Shown: positions 9,268-17,643, counted from the stretch's first letter. The stretch: DNA of 64,000 nucleotides from JBCBGF01 sp039193455 (GCA_039193455.1 JBCCWO010000001.1:62001-126000); one strand, 5' to 3'. A program made the numbers and translations. Notes: a model not told the origin generated them from the letters alone.

Positions 9268-10761
9268 TTAGACGCCCGCGTCAAACAGCGGAAAGCTGAC
9301 GCCAAGCGCCCAGGCGAGGATCAGGCCCAACCCGACCCCGGCGGCCAATACCCCGCCATGCTGACCGATCCAGCGGCCCATCAGCCCATGCACGACGTAG
9401 AACAGGATCAGCACGGGAAAGATGATGACAAGAAAGAACAGCCGTTCGGGGTCCAGCGCCACCGCGATCCCCAACGCCATGAACACCGCGACCCGCGCCG
9501 CCACCCGCCGCCAGAGCCGCGCCTGCCCGCCCTGGGTCAGCAGCGCATCCGCGACTATGAAGGGCAGGGTGCCCACGGCGAGCGCGGCAATGATCGGCAA
9601 ACGATCCGGGATCGGGATAAAGCTCGCCGCGTAACGATCGAGCATCACACCAAAAACAAGGAGCCCCCAGACAAGCAGCAACGCCATCGCCCGCAGGTCG
9701 AACGCGCCAAACCGGATGCCAAGCACCCGCAGCGCGGCGATCTGGAGCGCCCCGTACAGCGCGAGCATCACCGCCAGCGTATCGGCAACCATCACTGGCA
9801 AGAGATCGAGCTGCACCTGCGTGGCCACCACCGGCGCGACAACCGCCGGGACGGCCAGGATGGCCCAGAACGCCCGCGGCGACACCGGCTGTGGCGCTGG
9901 CAGCCGCGGGCCCAGCAGACCCGCCAGCGGCCAGGTCAGCAGGACCGTCGCCGCCATCAGAACGCTGATCCAGGGCCCAATCGCTGCAACGGCCGCCCCG
10001 GGCGCGGCGACCGGCAGGCGGTCGGTCAGCCAGTCCCGCGTCTCCCGCAGCGACACGGGGCTGTAGAGAACGCCCACATGCTCCACAAAGGGCGCCACCA
10101 CGGCGCGCCGGGTGATCGTGCCATTGGTGACGGTCTCGCCCTCTGCCGCACCCGGACGCAACTCCGTCACGGCGTCCAGCGCCACCGCGCGCAGGTGCGG
10201 CTCCCACTGGCCGGTCAGGATCAACAGGTTATCGGGCTGGGTCGCCGTCACCGCCTGCGAGAACATCGACACGGCAATGATCGCACCAACCGCGCCTTCT
10301 TCCAGCGCCGCCCGGATCACCACGTCCGAGGCCATGGAATGGCCAAGCAGCGCAACGGGTCCGTCATAGCCCGTTGCCACCCGCGCCGCCGCGACGACGC
10401 GGCGCGTCTCGGCCACCAGCCGCGCGGTTGTGCCCGCAATCGCATCCACATCGCCTGACATCGGCACCGGATTGCGGCCATGCCCCTCGAAATCGAAGGC
10501 GGCGACGCGATAACCTGCCCGCGCCAGTGTCAGGGAAAACGCCTCCATCAGCTGGCGCGATCCGGCAAAGCCATGCGCGATCACCACCAGCGGCCCCTCG
10601 GGCGCGGTCTGGTACAGCGTCGCAGGCGTTGTCCCGGCGGTCAGCGCGATCCGCTCGATCCCCAGCCGTGCCCGCTCAAGCTGCCAAATCGCCAGCGCGC
10701 CCAGCATGAGCCCGGCGACCAGAACCGCCCGTTTCAGCCATGTCACCCGATGCGCCGCCAT
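9268..10761 (-). CDS. Membrane-associated alpha/beta hydrolase
   Basis: A 497-residue protein with an N-terminal TM anchor (AVLVAGLMLGALAIW), an alpha/beta hydrolase domain (VVIAHGFAGSRQLME, nucleophile elbow GHSMAS) and a C-terminal half of about seven or eight hydrophobic helices. The hydrolase part resembles serine aminopeptidase/lysophospholipase-type enzymes. The fusion to a large polytopic domain is unusual for simple esterases and suggests a membrane-derived substrate. It is divergent from the kefF-like gene and convergent with the kinase gene. Function beyond the fold is not known. Confidence 0.85.
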   Translation of the reverse strand: MAAHRVTWLKRAVLVAGLMLGALAIWQLERARLGIERIALTAGTTPATLYQTAPEGPLVVIAHGFAGSRQLMEAFSLTLARAGYRVAAFDFEGHGRNPVPMSGDVDAIAGTTARLVAETRRVVAAARVATGYDGPVALLGHSMASDVVIRAALEEGAVGAIIAVSMFSQAVTATQPDNLLILTGQWEPHLRAVALDAVTELRPGAAEGETVTNGTITRRAVVAPFVEHVGVLYSPVSLRETRDWLTDRLPVAAPGAAVAAIGPWISVLMAATVLLTWPLAGLLGPRLPAPQPVSPRAFWAILAVPAVVAPVVATQVQLDLLPVMVADTLAVMLALYGALQIAALRVLGIRFGAFDLRAMALLLVWGLLVFGVMLDRYAASFIPIPDRLPIIAALAVGTLPFIVADALLTQGGQARLWRRVAARVAVFMALGIAVALDPERLFFLVIIFPVLILFYVVHGLMGRWIGQHGGVLAAGVGLGLILAWALGVSFPLFDAGV

Positions 10762-10905
10762 CCCGCCTCTGCCTTATCCTGTGGCGCTGTACCTAACCGC
10801 ACAGCCCGCCAAGGAAAGCCGCGCGGCCAAAAGGGTTTACGGGCCGGGCGGCGTCTGCAACAAATTCGAAGTCCCTGCCATCCGCAGGCGCTTAGGAAGA
10901 CTTAC

Positions 10906-11514
10906 GTGGCCCGCCTTCTCGTCTATTTCGCCCATCCCGCTCTGCATCTGTCCACTGTGAACGTCGCCATGCGGCGCGCCGCCCAACAGTTGGACGGGTT
11001 CACCTTCGTCGATCTCTACGCCGAATACCCGCGCTTTGATATCGACGTGGATAAGGAACAAGCCCGTCTAAGGGACCATGACATCATCGTCTTTCAGTTT
11101 CCGTTCTTCTGGTATTCGACGCCCTCGCTGATCAAGGAATGGCAGGACCTCGTGCTGGAACACGGGTTTGCCTATGGCCACGGGGGCGAGGCGCTGGCAG
11201 GCAAGACCATGCTTCTGGCCCTGACCGCCGCGGGCCCGGAAGAGGCCTATGCGACCGAGGGCTATCAGCATTACCCGATCCGCACCTTCCTCACCCCGCT
11301 CGAACGTACGGCGGGCCTGTGCAAGATGCGGTTTTCGGCACCCTACGTGATGTTCGGCTCCCTCCGCGCGGTGGGCGATGACCGGCTAGGCCCGCATGTC
11401 GACGGCTATGTCCGCCTGCTCACCGCGCTGCGCGACGACCGGCTCGATCTTGAGGCGGCGGCCGCCCGCGACTTGCTGACCCCCGACACCCTGCCGCTCA
11501 GCGAGGACGCGTGA
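10906..11514 (+). CDS. KefF-like NAD(P)H-dependent flavodoxin-fold oxidoreductase
   Basis: A 202-residue flavodoxin-like quinone reductase of the KefF/modulator of drug activity type. Visible motifs are LLVYFAHP at the N-terminus, QFPFFWYSTPSLIKEWQD, and GKTMLLALTAAGP. The GTG at 10906 is chosen because TAGGAAG lies 7 nt upstream and family similarity begins exactly there; an open frame extends further upstream without homology. In E. coli, KefF is the cytosolic activator of the glutathione-gated K+ efflux protein KefC. Here the stop codon overlaps the start of a KefB/C-type antiporter, which supports the same partnership. Confidence 0.9.
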   Translation: MARLLVYFAHPALHLSTVNVAMRRAAQQLDGFTFVDLYAEYPRFDIDVDKEQARLRDHDIIVFQFPFFWYSTPSLIKEWQDLVLEHGFAYGHGGEALAGKTMLLALTAAGPEEAYATEGYQHYPIRTFLTPLERTAGLCKMRFSAPYVMFGSLRAVGDDRLGPHVDGYVRLLTALRDDRLDLEAAAARDLLTPDTLPLSEDA

Positions 11515-13514
11515 TGGACAGCTTCCTCCTTCTCGCCTTCATCTTCCTCGCCGCTGGGGTCGCCGCCGTCCCCATCGCCACGCGGCTGGGCCTTGGCTCT
11601 GTCCTGGGCTTCCTGATCGCGGGCATCTTCCTTGGCCCGCTGTTGCAGACGCTTGGCGTCGATGTGGTCAGCATCCAGCACTTTGCCGAGTTTGGCGTGG
11701 TGATGATGCTGTTTTTGGTGGGTCTCGAACTCCAGCCTGCCATGCTGTGGCAAATGCGATCGCGCCTGCTGGGGCTTGGGGGGCTGCAGGTCACGCTGAC
11801 GGCCCTTGGCGTCATGGGGGCGGCGATGCTGGTGGGCCAGCCCTGGAACATCTCGCTCGCCATCGGGCTGATCGCGGCGATGTCGTCGACCGCCATCGTC
11901 CTGCAAACGCTCAACGAAAAGGGCCTGATGCGCAGCGATGGCGGGCAGGCGAGCTTTTCGGTGCTGCTGTTTCAGGACATCGCCGTCATCCCGATGCTGG
12001 CCTTCCTGCCGCTTCTGGCGATCCCCGAACTGGTAGAGCTTGCCGCTGACGCCGGCGGCCATGGGGCCGAGGCGCATGGCGACGATCACGGTGACGCGCA
12101 TGGGGACGACCACGGCGGCGACCATGGCGGCGGTCTCAACCTCGTTGAAAACCTGCCCGGCGGGTTGCGGGCGCTGGTCACGGTGGGCGCCATCGCCGCC
12201 GTGATCCTGGGCGGCAACTACCTGACCCGCCCGATCTTTCGCTATGTCGACATGGCGCAGCTGCGCGAGCTTTTCACCGCGACAGCGCTTGTGATCGTCA
12301 TCGGCATCGCGCTTTTGATGATGCTTGTCGGCCTCTCGCCCGCGCTCGGCGCCTTCGTCGCGGGCGTGGTGCTCGCCAACAGCGAATACCGGCACGAGCT
12401 TGAAAGCGATATCGACCCGTTCAAGGGCCTGTTGCTGGGGCTCTTCTTCATCACCGTCGGCGCCGGGATCGATTTCCTGCTCTTGTCCGAAAACATCCTT
12501 GCCGTGCTTGCGATGACGGTGGTCCTGCTCGCCATCAAGGCCGGGGTGATCTTTGTCCTGTGCGTGATCTTCGGCGTGCCGGGCAGCGACCGTTGGCTTG
12601 CCGCGCTGGGGCTGGCACAGGCGGGCGAGTTCGGGTTCGTCCTGCTCTCGTTTGCCGTGGCCAACAACGTCCTGCCCGATGCCATCGCCGCGCAGCTTTT
12701 GCTCGTGGTCGCGCTCTCAATGCTCGCCACCCCGGCGCTCTTCATCCTGTTCGACCGGGTGATCGCTCCGCGCTACTCGGCCGCGCAATCGGCCGAACCG
12801 GATGAGATCGACGTCACCGGCAGCATCATCATCGCGGGCCACGGCCGCTTTGGCGGCATCGTCAATCGCATGCTTTTGTCGGCGGGCTACAAGACCGTCG
12901 TGCTCGACCACAGCTCGCGCCAGCTCGATATGCTGCGAACCTTCGGCTTCAAGGTGTTCTTCGGCGACGCCACGCGGCCCGATCTGCTCGCCGCCGCCGG
13001 GATTGCCGAAGCGCGGATGCTGGTCGTGGCCATTGATGACCGCGAACAGGCGACCGAACTGGTGCGCTATGTCACCGCGAACTATCCCAAGGTCTACATC
13101 GTCGCCCGCGCCTACAGCCGCGACCATGTGTACGAGCTTTATGCCGCGGGCTGCCGCGACATCATCCGCGAAACCTTCGATGGGGGCGTGCGCGCAGGCC
13201 GGTCGGCGATGGAGGCTCTGGGCATGCACCCCTTCGAAGCCCACCGTCGCTCCAAGGATTTCGAAGACCGCGACCGCGCCGCCCTGGCCGATCTGGCCGC
13301 GGTTTACGACCCCGAAATCCCGATCGCCCAGAACGCGGCCTATGTCGCGCGGGCCAAGGAAATCCGCGACGCGCAAGAGGCCGAAATGCAGGCGGGCCCC
13401 AAGGGCTATGCCAGCCGCGTGGACCGCGGCTGGTCACCGCCGACCCTGTCCGATGTCGCGGCCGAGTCGCAGGCCGATGAGGAAGAGCGCGCAACCAAGG
13501 GCGGCACGCCCTGA
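11514..13514 (+). CDS. KefB/C-type potassium:proton antiporter (CPA2)
   Basis: A CPA2-family monovalent cation:proton antiporter of about 666 residues. Roughly 12 TM helices come first (GLGSVLGFLIAGIFLGP, MMLFLVGLELQP, GLIAAMSSTAIVLQ), then a TrkA-N/RCK nucleotide-binding domain beginning IIIAGHGRFGG. The start is ATG 11514, 6-7 nt after GAGGA; a GTG three bases earlier is possible. Residues about 182-209 form an unusual His/Asp/Gly-rich loop made of HGDDHGDAHGDDH-like units, absent from E. coli KefB/C. With the KefF-like protein it should export K+ in response to electrophile or thiol stress. Confidence 0.93.
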   Translation: MDSFLLLAFIFLAAGVAAVPIATRLGLGSVLGFLIAGIFLGPLLQTLGVDVVSIQHFAEFGVVMMLFLVGLELQPAMLWQMRSRLLGLGGLQVTLTALGVMGAAMLVGQPWNISLAIGLIAAMSSTAIVLQTLNEKGLMRSDGGQASFSVLLFQDIAVIPMLAFLPLLAIPELVELAADAGGHGAEAHGDDHGDAHGDDHGGDHGGGLNLVENLPGGLRALVTVGAIAAVILGGNYLTRPIFRYVDMAQLRELFTATALVIVIGIALLMMLVGLSPALGAFVAGVVLANSEYRHELESDIDPFKGLLLGLFFITVGAGIDFLLLSENILAVLAMTVVLLAIKAGVIFVLCVIFGVPGSDRWLAALGLAQAGEFGFVLLSFAVANNVLPDAIAAQLLLVVALSMLATPALFILFDRVIAPRYSAAQSAEPDEIDVTGSIIIAGHGRFGGIVNRMLLSAGYKTVVLDHSSRQLDMLRTFGFKVFFGDATRPDLLAAAGIAEARMLVVAIDDREQATELVRYVTANYPKVYIVARAYSRDHVYELYAAGCRDIIRETFDGGVRAGRSAMEALGMHPFEAHRRSKDFEDRDRAALADLAAVYDPEIPIAQNAAYVARAKEIRDAQEAEMQAGPKGYASRVDRGWSPPTLSDVAAESQADEEERATKGGTP

Positions 13515-13533
13515 GCGGCGATACCGCGGGGGA

Positions 13534-14091
13534 CTACTCTTCGCCCAGAATGCGCCGCAGCCGGGTGCGCCAGTCTTTGTGCCCGACGGCGGATTTCCCC
13601 ATGGCCTGATGCCCGAAGTAGAGATGCAGCACCACATCGCCCAATTCGGATCGATGGTCCGGCGACCGGCCCAGGCCCCGCGTCTCAAGCACCCCGACGA
13701 TGCCCTCTTTCAGCCGCTCGGCCATGGCATTGGCCTTGGCCGCCACATCCGGTTTGTCGGGGGCCAGTTCGACCATCGCATTGCAGATAAAACACCCGCG
13801 CTCGGGCGTGGGCGACGGTGCAAACATCGGCTCCAGACACGCACTCGCCTGCGGATCGGTGCACGCGGCCAGCATCGCCACCGTTCGTGACACCACGGTG
13901 GCGTCATACCGATCCAGCGCCTGCAGATAGACGCTCTCCTTATCGTCGAACGCCTTGTAAAAGCTGCCGCGCGTCAGGCCCATGGCGTCCAGAAGCTCCG
14001 GCAGGTTGGTTGCCTTGAACCCCTGACGCCAGAATATCTCCATCGCGCCCTCTATCGCTTGCGCCGTATCGAATTCTCTGGGTCTGGCCAT
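13534..14091 (-). CDS. TetR/AcrR-family repressor
   Basis: A 185-residue TetR-family regulator. The N-terminal HTH is clear (AIEGAMEIFWRQGFKATN, then LTRGSFYKAFDDKESVY), and the C-terminal domain resembles the TetR_C_16/AcrR group. It is divergent from the YHS-domain gene at 14220, and the intergenic region carries a 16-bp perfect palindrome plus a related half-matching site. It most likely represses itself and the YHS gene. The domain contains one cysteine pair (ERGCFIC), which could sense oxidants or electrophiles; that is speculative. Confidence 0.92.
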   Translation of the reverse strand: MARPREFDTAQAIEGAMEIFWRQGFKATNLPELLDAMGLTRGSFYKAFDDKESVYLQALDRYDATVVSRTVAMLAACTDPQASACLEPMFAPSPTPERGCFICNAMVELAPDKPDVAAKANAMAERLKEGIVGVLETRGLGRSPDHRSELGDVVLHLYFGHQAMGKSAVGHKDWRTRLRRILGEE

Positions 14092-14143
14092 GGTCGGGTT
14101 CCTTTGCGTCGCGCCGTCTTATCACAGACTGTTTATTTGTACT

Positions 14144-14192
14144 AATTGGTTCCGAATGGCATCGATCAAGTTGGGAACCAATTGGTTCCGAA
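14144..14192. promoter_or_regulatory. Probable TetR operators between tetR and YHS gene
   Basis: A perfect 16-bp palindrome GGAACCAATTGGTTCC lies at 14174-14189. The 13-mer AATTGGTTCCGAA within and after it (14180-14192) is repeated exactly at 14144-14156, 36 bp upstream. The position between divergent tetR and YHS genes, about 30 nt before the YHS start, is what is expected of an autoregulating TetR repressor. Binding itself is inferred. Confidence 0.75.
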
Positions 14193-14219
14193 CAACACCT
14201 GCAAAGAAAGAGACGATCC

Positions 14220-14690
14220 ATGAAACCCATCAAGTCCATCCTCACCGGTGTCGCCCTGTCGCTTACCCTGGCGACCCAGGCGCTTGCCGCCGGCGTCGAA
14301 CTGAATGCCAGCTCGACCGGCCTCGCCCTGCAAGGCTATGACCCGGTTGCCTATTTCACCGAAGGCGAAGCAACGCCCGGCAACTGGAAGATCACCACGT
14401 CCTACAACGACGCCACCTATCGCTTTGCAAGTGAAGCCCACAAAGCCGCCTTTGAGGCTGATCCGGAAGCCTACCTGCCCCAATACGGCGGCTACTGCGC
14501 CTTTGGCGCGGCCATGGGCTTCAAGTTCGACGGCGACCCGCACCAGTGGAAGATCGTTGACGGTGAGCTGTACCTGAACATCTCGCAGGACATCCAGGAA
14601 CGCTGGCTGACAGACGTGCCCGGGTTTATCGAACAGGCCGACGTCAACTGGGCCGACATCGCCGACAAGGATCCGGCAAGCCTCCAGTAA
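14220..14690 (+). CDS. Exported YHS-domain protein
   Basis: A 156-residue protein with a Sec signal peptide (residues 1-23, ending ATQALAA) followed by a YHS domain: GLALQGYDPVAYFTEGEA, YRFASEAHKAAFEADPEAYLPQYGGYCAFG. YHS domains are short, often metal-associated modules found in heavy-metal transporters and oxygenases; stand-alone periplasmic versions are common in alphaproteobacteria but have no assigned reaction. A single Cys (GGYCAFG) and several Trp lie near the C-terminus. Expression is probably controlled by the divergent TetR gene. Confidence 0.88.
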   Translation: MKPIKSILTGVALSLTLATQALAAGVELNASSTGLALQGYDPVAYFTEGEATPGNWKITTSYNDATYRFASEAHKAAFEADPEAYLPQYGGYCAFGAAMGFKFDGDPHQWKIVDGELYLNISQDIQERWLTDVPGFIEQADVNWADIADKDPASLQ

Positions 14691-14727
14691 CCCGTCCTCT
14701 GCCTTCTCCAAAGCTTCCGTTGGCGTT

Positions 14728-14750
14728 CTGCTGGCCCGCCGGGTCAGCAG
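14728..14750. other. Hairpin between convergent genes
   Basis: CTGCTGGCCC and GGGTCAGCAG form a 10-bp stem (one G-U pair) with a 3-nt loop between the convergent YHS and membrane-protein genes. There is no strong T tract on either strand, so it is at best a weak or bidirectional terminator. Confidence 0.35.
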
Positions 14751-14792
14751 GGCGCCAATCGCGTTTTCTGCGCGTGGTCGAACCGTTGCGGT

Positions 14793-15458
14793 TTACCGGC
14801 TGTCTGCGACCTCGCGCCCCTGCCAAACCCGGCTGATCTGGCCCGCGCTGAAGGTCCACGAGAAATTCAGCCAGAACACAGCCCCCAAAAACTTGGCGCC
14901 GTCCTCCAGCAGGATACGCACGCCGCCAAGATACGCTTCTATCATGTTTTGGCGCCAGTCGATGCCCAGCGACAGCGCAAAGAATCCGCCTGCCAAAACC
15001 AGATGAACCGTGGACGCGCGATCCAGAAGATCCCGAAACAGGACAAGAATGGCGGCGAGAAACAGCGCGTAGCTCAGAAAGAAGTACTTCTCTTTGATCG
15101 GGATCCGTTCGTGCAGGACAAAGAAATCGTCCAGGCAGAACGCCCCCGACAAGAGCGTCAACGCAATCAGGAAGGTCTGCGCGCGCGCAGCCCCCGGCCG
15201 GTTGGCAACCATCGCTGCGCCAAAGGCCGTCACCGTGGCGCTCGCCATCCAGAAAAGCACGCCCACATTCGACAAGAACCCCGCGTAGGAGGGAAACTTG
15301 AACTGCTGCGCCGGATCGCGGGTGAGATAGCCAAAGTCCGCCTCGGTTACCCGCGCCAGCGTGATGGTAACGGCAAGCGTTGCAAGGCCGATGGCGAGAC
15401 TGAGCAGGGGGAAGCCAGGTTGCTTCATAGGACGGGCGGCGCTCTGAGGATCGATCAT
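14793..15458 (-). CDS. Multi-pass membrane protein of unknown function (pair member B)
   Basis: A 221-residue integral membrane protein with about six hydrophobic helices. Conserved-looking polar residues sit in or near helices: LDDFFVLHERI around the middle and ILLEDGAKFLG near the C-terminus. The upstream gene product has matching elements (YDEAAQVHERL and IEESCEMLG) in the same order, so the two are probably paralogues. Its start overlaps the stop of that gene by 4 nt, implying translational coupling. I recognise no named family. A membrane-embedded acidic/His arrangement could bind metal, as in CREST-type hydrolases, but that is only a suggestion. Confidence 0.75.
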   Translation of the reverse strand: MIDPQSAARPMKQPGFPLLSLAIGLATLAVTITLARVTEADFGYLTRDPAQQFKFPSYAGFLSNVGVLFWMASATVTAFGAAMVANRPGAARAQTFLIALTLLSGAFCLDDFFVLHERIPIKEKYFFLSYALFLAAILVLFRDLLDRASTVHLVLAGGFFALSLGIDWRQNMIEAYLGGVRILLEDGAKFLGAVFWLNFSWTFSAGQISRVWQGREVADSR

Positions 15459-16213
15459 GTCAACGGCAGGCGCAGGGGCGGGCGCATCCGCGCGATATGA
15501 AGCAGCATCGCATAGCCAAACACGACCATGCCCAACATCTCACAGCTTTCTTCAATGGTTGCGAGGATGAAGAACTGGTGCGCGCGGTCATAGTAGTAGG
15601 CGACCCATCCCCCGATGGTTTCGACGACCACAGCCCCGAAAACAAACACGGCGCCGGCCACGATCATCAGACCCGCGACCTCGCGCGGCAATCGCCGCAG
15701 AAACGGGATACAGATCGTTCCCACCGCCAAGGCGGCGAGAACGCCAATCGGCGTCCATGGGAAGTTCAAAAGCGGAGTGTCGGGCACAATGGTCCGCATG
15801 GGGTCCATCAGCCGTTCGTGGACCTGTGCGGCCTCATCATAACTCATCAGAAACATCACCGCCGCCAGAAACAGCCAATAAGGCGCCTGGGAGGTCCGCA
15901 TCGCCCGCTCTGACAGGTAGACCAGCGTGATCAACGCAAGGTTCGAGAGAATGAGAAAGTAATTGTACAGCGTCGGAACACTCAGCTCGACGTTATGATT
16001 GAACCGTTCGGCCAGAAAAAACACGATCGAATCTGCAGGGAATTCCAAAAGCGGAATTGACACCATCGAGAGGGCAAAGAGTCCGCAAATGATCAGCGAA
16101 TTGACACGGAAGTACTTGGCCCTGACAGATAAACTGTCGCCCACGATATCTGTCTGACCCACCGACACGGCGCACCTTTTACCAACTGATCGACCATGGC
16201 CGATTCCCTGCAC
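15455..16213 (-). CDS. Multi-pass membrane protein of unknown function (pair member A)
   Basis: Up to 252 residues with about six TM helices. The first ~35 residues are polar and low in similarity, so a GTG or later codon inside may be the true start. The helices carry MSYDEAAQVHERL, VVVETIGGW and IEESCEMLG, paralleling motifs in the downstream overlapping gene. The two form a two-gene operon. Upstream lies a 383-bp gene-free region with an AT-rich stretch (16213-16245) suited to a promoter. No family is recognised. Confidence 0.7.
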   Translation of the reverse strand: MQGIGHGRSVGKRCAVSVGQTDIVGDSLSVRAKYFRVNSLIICGLFALSMVSIPLLEFPADSIVFFLAERFNHNVELSVPTLYNYFLILSNLALITLVYLSERAMRTSQAPYWLFLAAVMFLMSYDEAAQVHERLMDPMRTIVPDTPLLNFPWTPIGVLAALAVGTICIPFLRRLPREVAGLMIVAGAVFVFGAVVVETIGGWVAYYYDRAHQFFILATIEESCEMLGMVVFGYAMLLHIARMRPPLRLPLT

Positions 16214-16596
16214 AGTGTCATAAAGTTGTTATACAATACAAGAGCTTGGGGTGACTTTGGCCGGCTCCAAAAGGATCACGTGGTTAACAGATGCTTAACG
16301 TTTTGGACGGTGTTTACGGCGACCCGACAGAGCTTCACTCTGCGAAAACCGGGTTTTTGAGCCTAAAAACTAGGCGGAGATTGAAAACGCCAGTGATGCT
16401 TAATCTGGCCGGAAAATGCCGCGTGGCCGAAAACTGTTTCTCTCACTAACGCGCCCGTAATCGCCACTTTTCCAGGGGCACCGGAACTTGACGCAACGTC
16501 AGGGGTCATGATCGCCAAAAGAGCCCCAGTTTGCGCGGCTCACCCCGCACCGTCACAACGGTGCGGAATGGGCAGTGTCATCTCGGCGAACCGGCC
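16214..16596. other. Gene-free region of 383 bp
   Basis: No coding sequence with credible composition was found here. It holds the likely promoter region of the membrane-protein pair (AT-rich at 16213-16245), a short inverted repeat TGACG-CAA-CGTCA at 16489-16501, and the 3' flank of the RDD gene. Nothing else is recognisable. Confidence 0.5.
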
Positions 16597-17046
16597 CTAG
16601 GCCGCCCGGTTGATCGCCGCCGTCCCGATGATGTGGTCGGTCAGGCCCTGGCCGCGCGACGAGATCAGCATCAGCACGATCGACACAAGCTGCGCAGGCG
16701 CCGCAGCGACCGAGATCATGTAGCCCAGCGTGTGCAACCCGGCGGTGCCGCCGTCCAGCCGTTCGCCCATCCGGTTGCGGATCTCAATGGACATGAACCG
16801 CATGCCCAGCGTCGCCGATCCGCGTGCCAGCGTTGTCCAGCGGTAGAGAAAGCTGATCACCAGATAGAGCAGCGGCAGGAAGAACAGCGCGGTAAAGGCG
16901 GTGAAGGGCACGATCAGGCCGGTCAGGATCCCGATCAGGATCACGTCCACGATCCAGGCGACAAAGCGCTTGGTGGGGACGCCGTCGTAGAACTCGGGCG
17001 ATGTGTCGGGATCGGGCAGGCCGGGATAGGTCGCGGACATGGTCAT
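16597..17046 (-). CDS. RDD-family membrane protein
   Basis: A 149-residue protein with the RDD domain: KRFVAWIVDVILIG in the first helix (Arg-x-x-Ala-x-x-x-Asp), a second helix pair, GSATLGMRFMSIEI, and the C-terminal GLTDHIIGT. RDD proteins are small inner-membrane proteins with about three helices, some implicated in ion transport, mostly without known role. It follows the DUF2852 gene on the same strand, separated by a terminator-like hairpin. Confidence 0.9.
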   Translation of the reverse strand: MTMSATYPGLPDPDTSPEFYDGVPTKRFVAWIVDVILIGILTGLIVPFTAFTALFFLPLLYLVISFLYRWTTLARGSATLGMRFMSIEIRNRMGERLDGGTAGLHTLGYMISVAAAPAQLVSIVLMLISSRGQGLTDHIIGTAAINRAA

Positions 17047-17064
17047 AGATCTAGCTTTGCTGGT

Positions 17065-17092
17065 GAAAAAGGGCGACCCCCGAAGGGGTCGC
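17065..17092 (-). terminator. Rho-independent terminator after DUF2852 gene
   Basis: On the minus strand GCGACCCC-TTCG-GGGGTCGC (8-bp stem, UUCG tetraloop) is followed by CCTTTTT. It sits 24 nt past the DUF2852 stop and 19 nt before the RDD start, so the RDD gene probably has its own promoter or relies on readthrough. Confidence 0.8.
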
Positions 17093-17115
17093 GACAGGTG
17101 GGGGAGAGTGGTGGT

Positions 17116-17535
17116 TTAGGCGTCAGCCGGTCCTGCACCGTCATCCGATTTTGCCTTCTTGGTGCGTTCGTCCATGAACTGGTCGAACTCGGCCTTGTCC
17201 TTGGCGTCGCGCAGGCGGCCCAGGAACTCCTCAAAAGCGTGCTGCTCTTCTTCGAGACGGCGCAGCGTTTCGGCCTTGTAGGCGTCAAATGCGGTGTTGC
17301 CCGAGGTCTTGAAGGCAGTGTGGGCGTGGCGGGTGCGCGTCGCGCAGGACCCTTTGAACATGTTTTTGCTCCAGATCATGTAGAAGAGAAGGGCCAGGCC
17401 AATCGGCCAGAACAGGATGAAGCCAAGAACCATGGCCGCAATCCAGGCACCCTTGCCGCGGGCGTCCAGCCAGGCTTCGGCCCGGGCAAACCAGTTCGGT
17501 CTGGCGGGAAGGTGGGCGGTGGTCGTGGTCATCAT
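17116..17535 (-). CDS. DUF2852 family protein
   Basis: A roughly 139-residue protein with one TM segment (AAMVLGFILFWPIGLALLFYMIW), a basic/Cys-containing juxtamembrane part and a C-terminal charged, probably coiled-coil region (EEEQHAFEEFLGRLRDAKDKAEFDQFM in overlapping heptads). This is the DUF2852 pattern of Rhodobacteraceae and Rhizobiales. Several Met codons cluster at the start. I choose 17535, 6 nt after GGAG; an ATG directly at 17541 abuts the GGAG and is less likely. Function is unknown. Two copies of a palindromic motif lie just upstream. Confidence 0.85.
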   Translation of the reverse strand: MMTTTTAHLPARPNWFARAEAWLDARGKGAWIAAMVLGFILFWPIGLALLFYMIWSKNMFKGSCATRTRHAHTAFKTSGNTAFDAYKAETLRRLEEEQHAFEEFLGRLRDAKDKAEFDQFMDERTKKAKSDDGAGPADA

Positions 17536-17557
17536 CGTCATCTCCGTTTCGGGGTTA

Positions 17558-17634
17558 ATGTAAATCCGTTTCACATCACCGATATCGGGTGGCCGCCCGC
17601 CCCAATCAAGGGTCGATGTGAAGCTTTTTTACAT
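17558..17634. promoter_or_regulatory. Two copies of palindrome ATGTRAA-N5-TTYACAT
   Basis: Two 19-bp imperfect palindromes, at 17558-17576 and 17616-17634, both fit ATGTRAA-N5-TTYACAT and are 58 bp apart centre to centre. Taken together they also form a larger inverted repeat (16 of 20 positions). They lie immediately upstream of the DUF2852 gene and downstream of the ybaK-like gene. They look like a paired operator for a dimeric regulator. The half-site does not match the regulators I can name (PpsR TGT-N12-ACA has a different spacing). Confidence 0.6.
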
Positions 17635-17643
17635 TTTTCGAGA

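Noticed and set aside
10480..10905. An N-terminal extension of the KefF-like protein
   Set aside because: The extension overlaps the divergent hydrolase gene, has no homology and skips the good ribosome-binding site before 10906.
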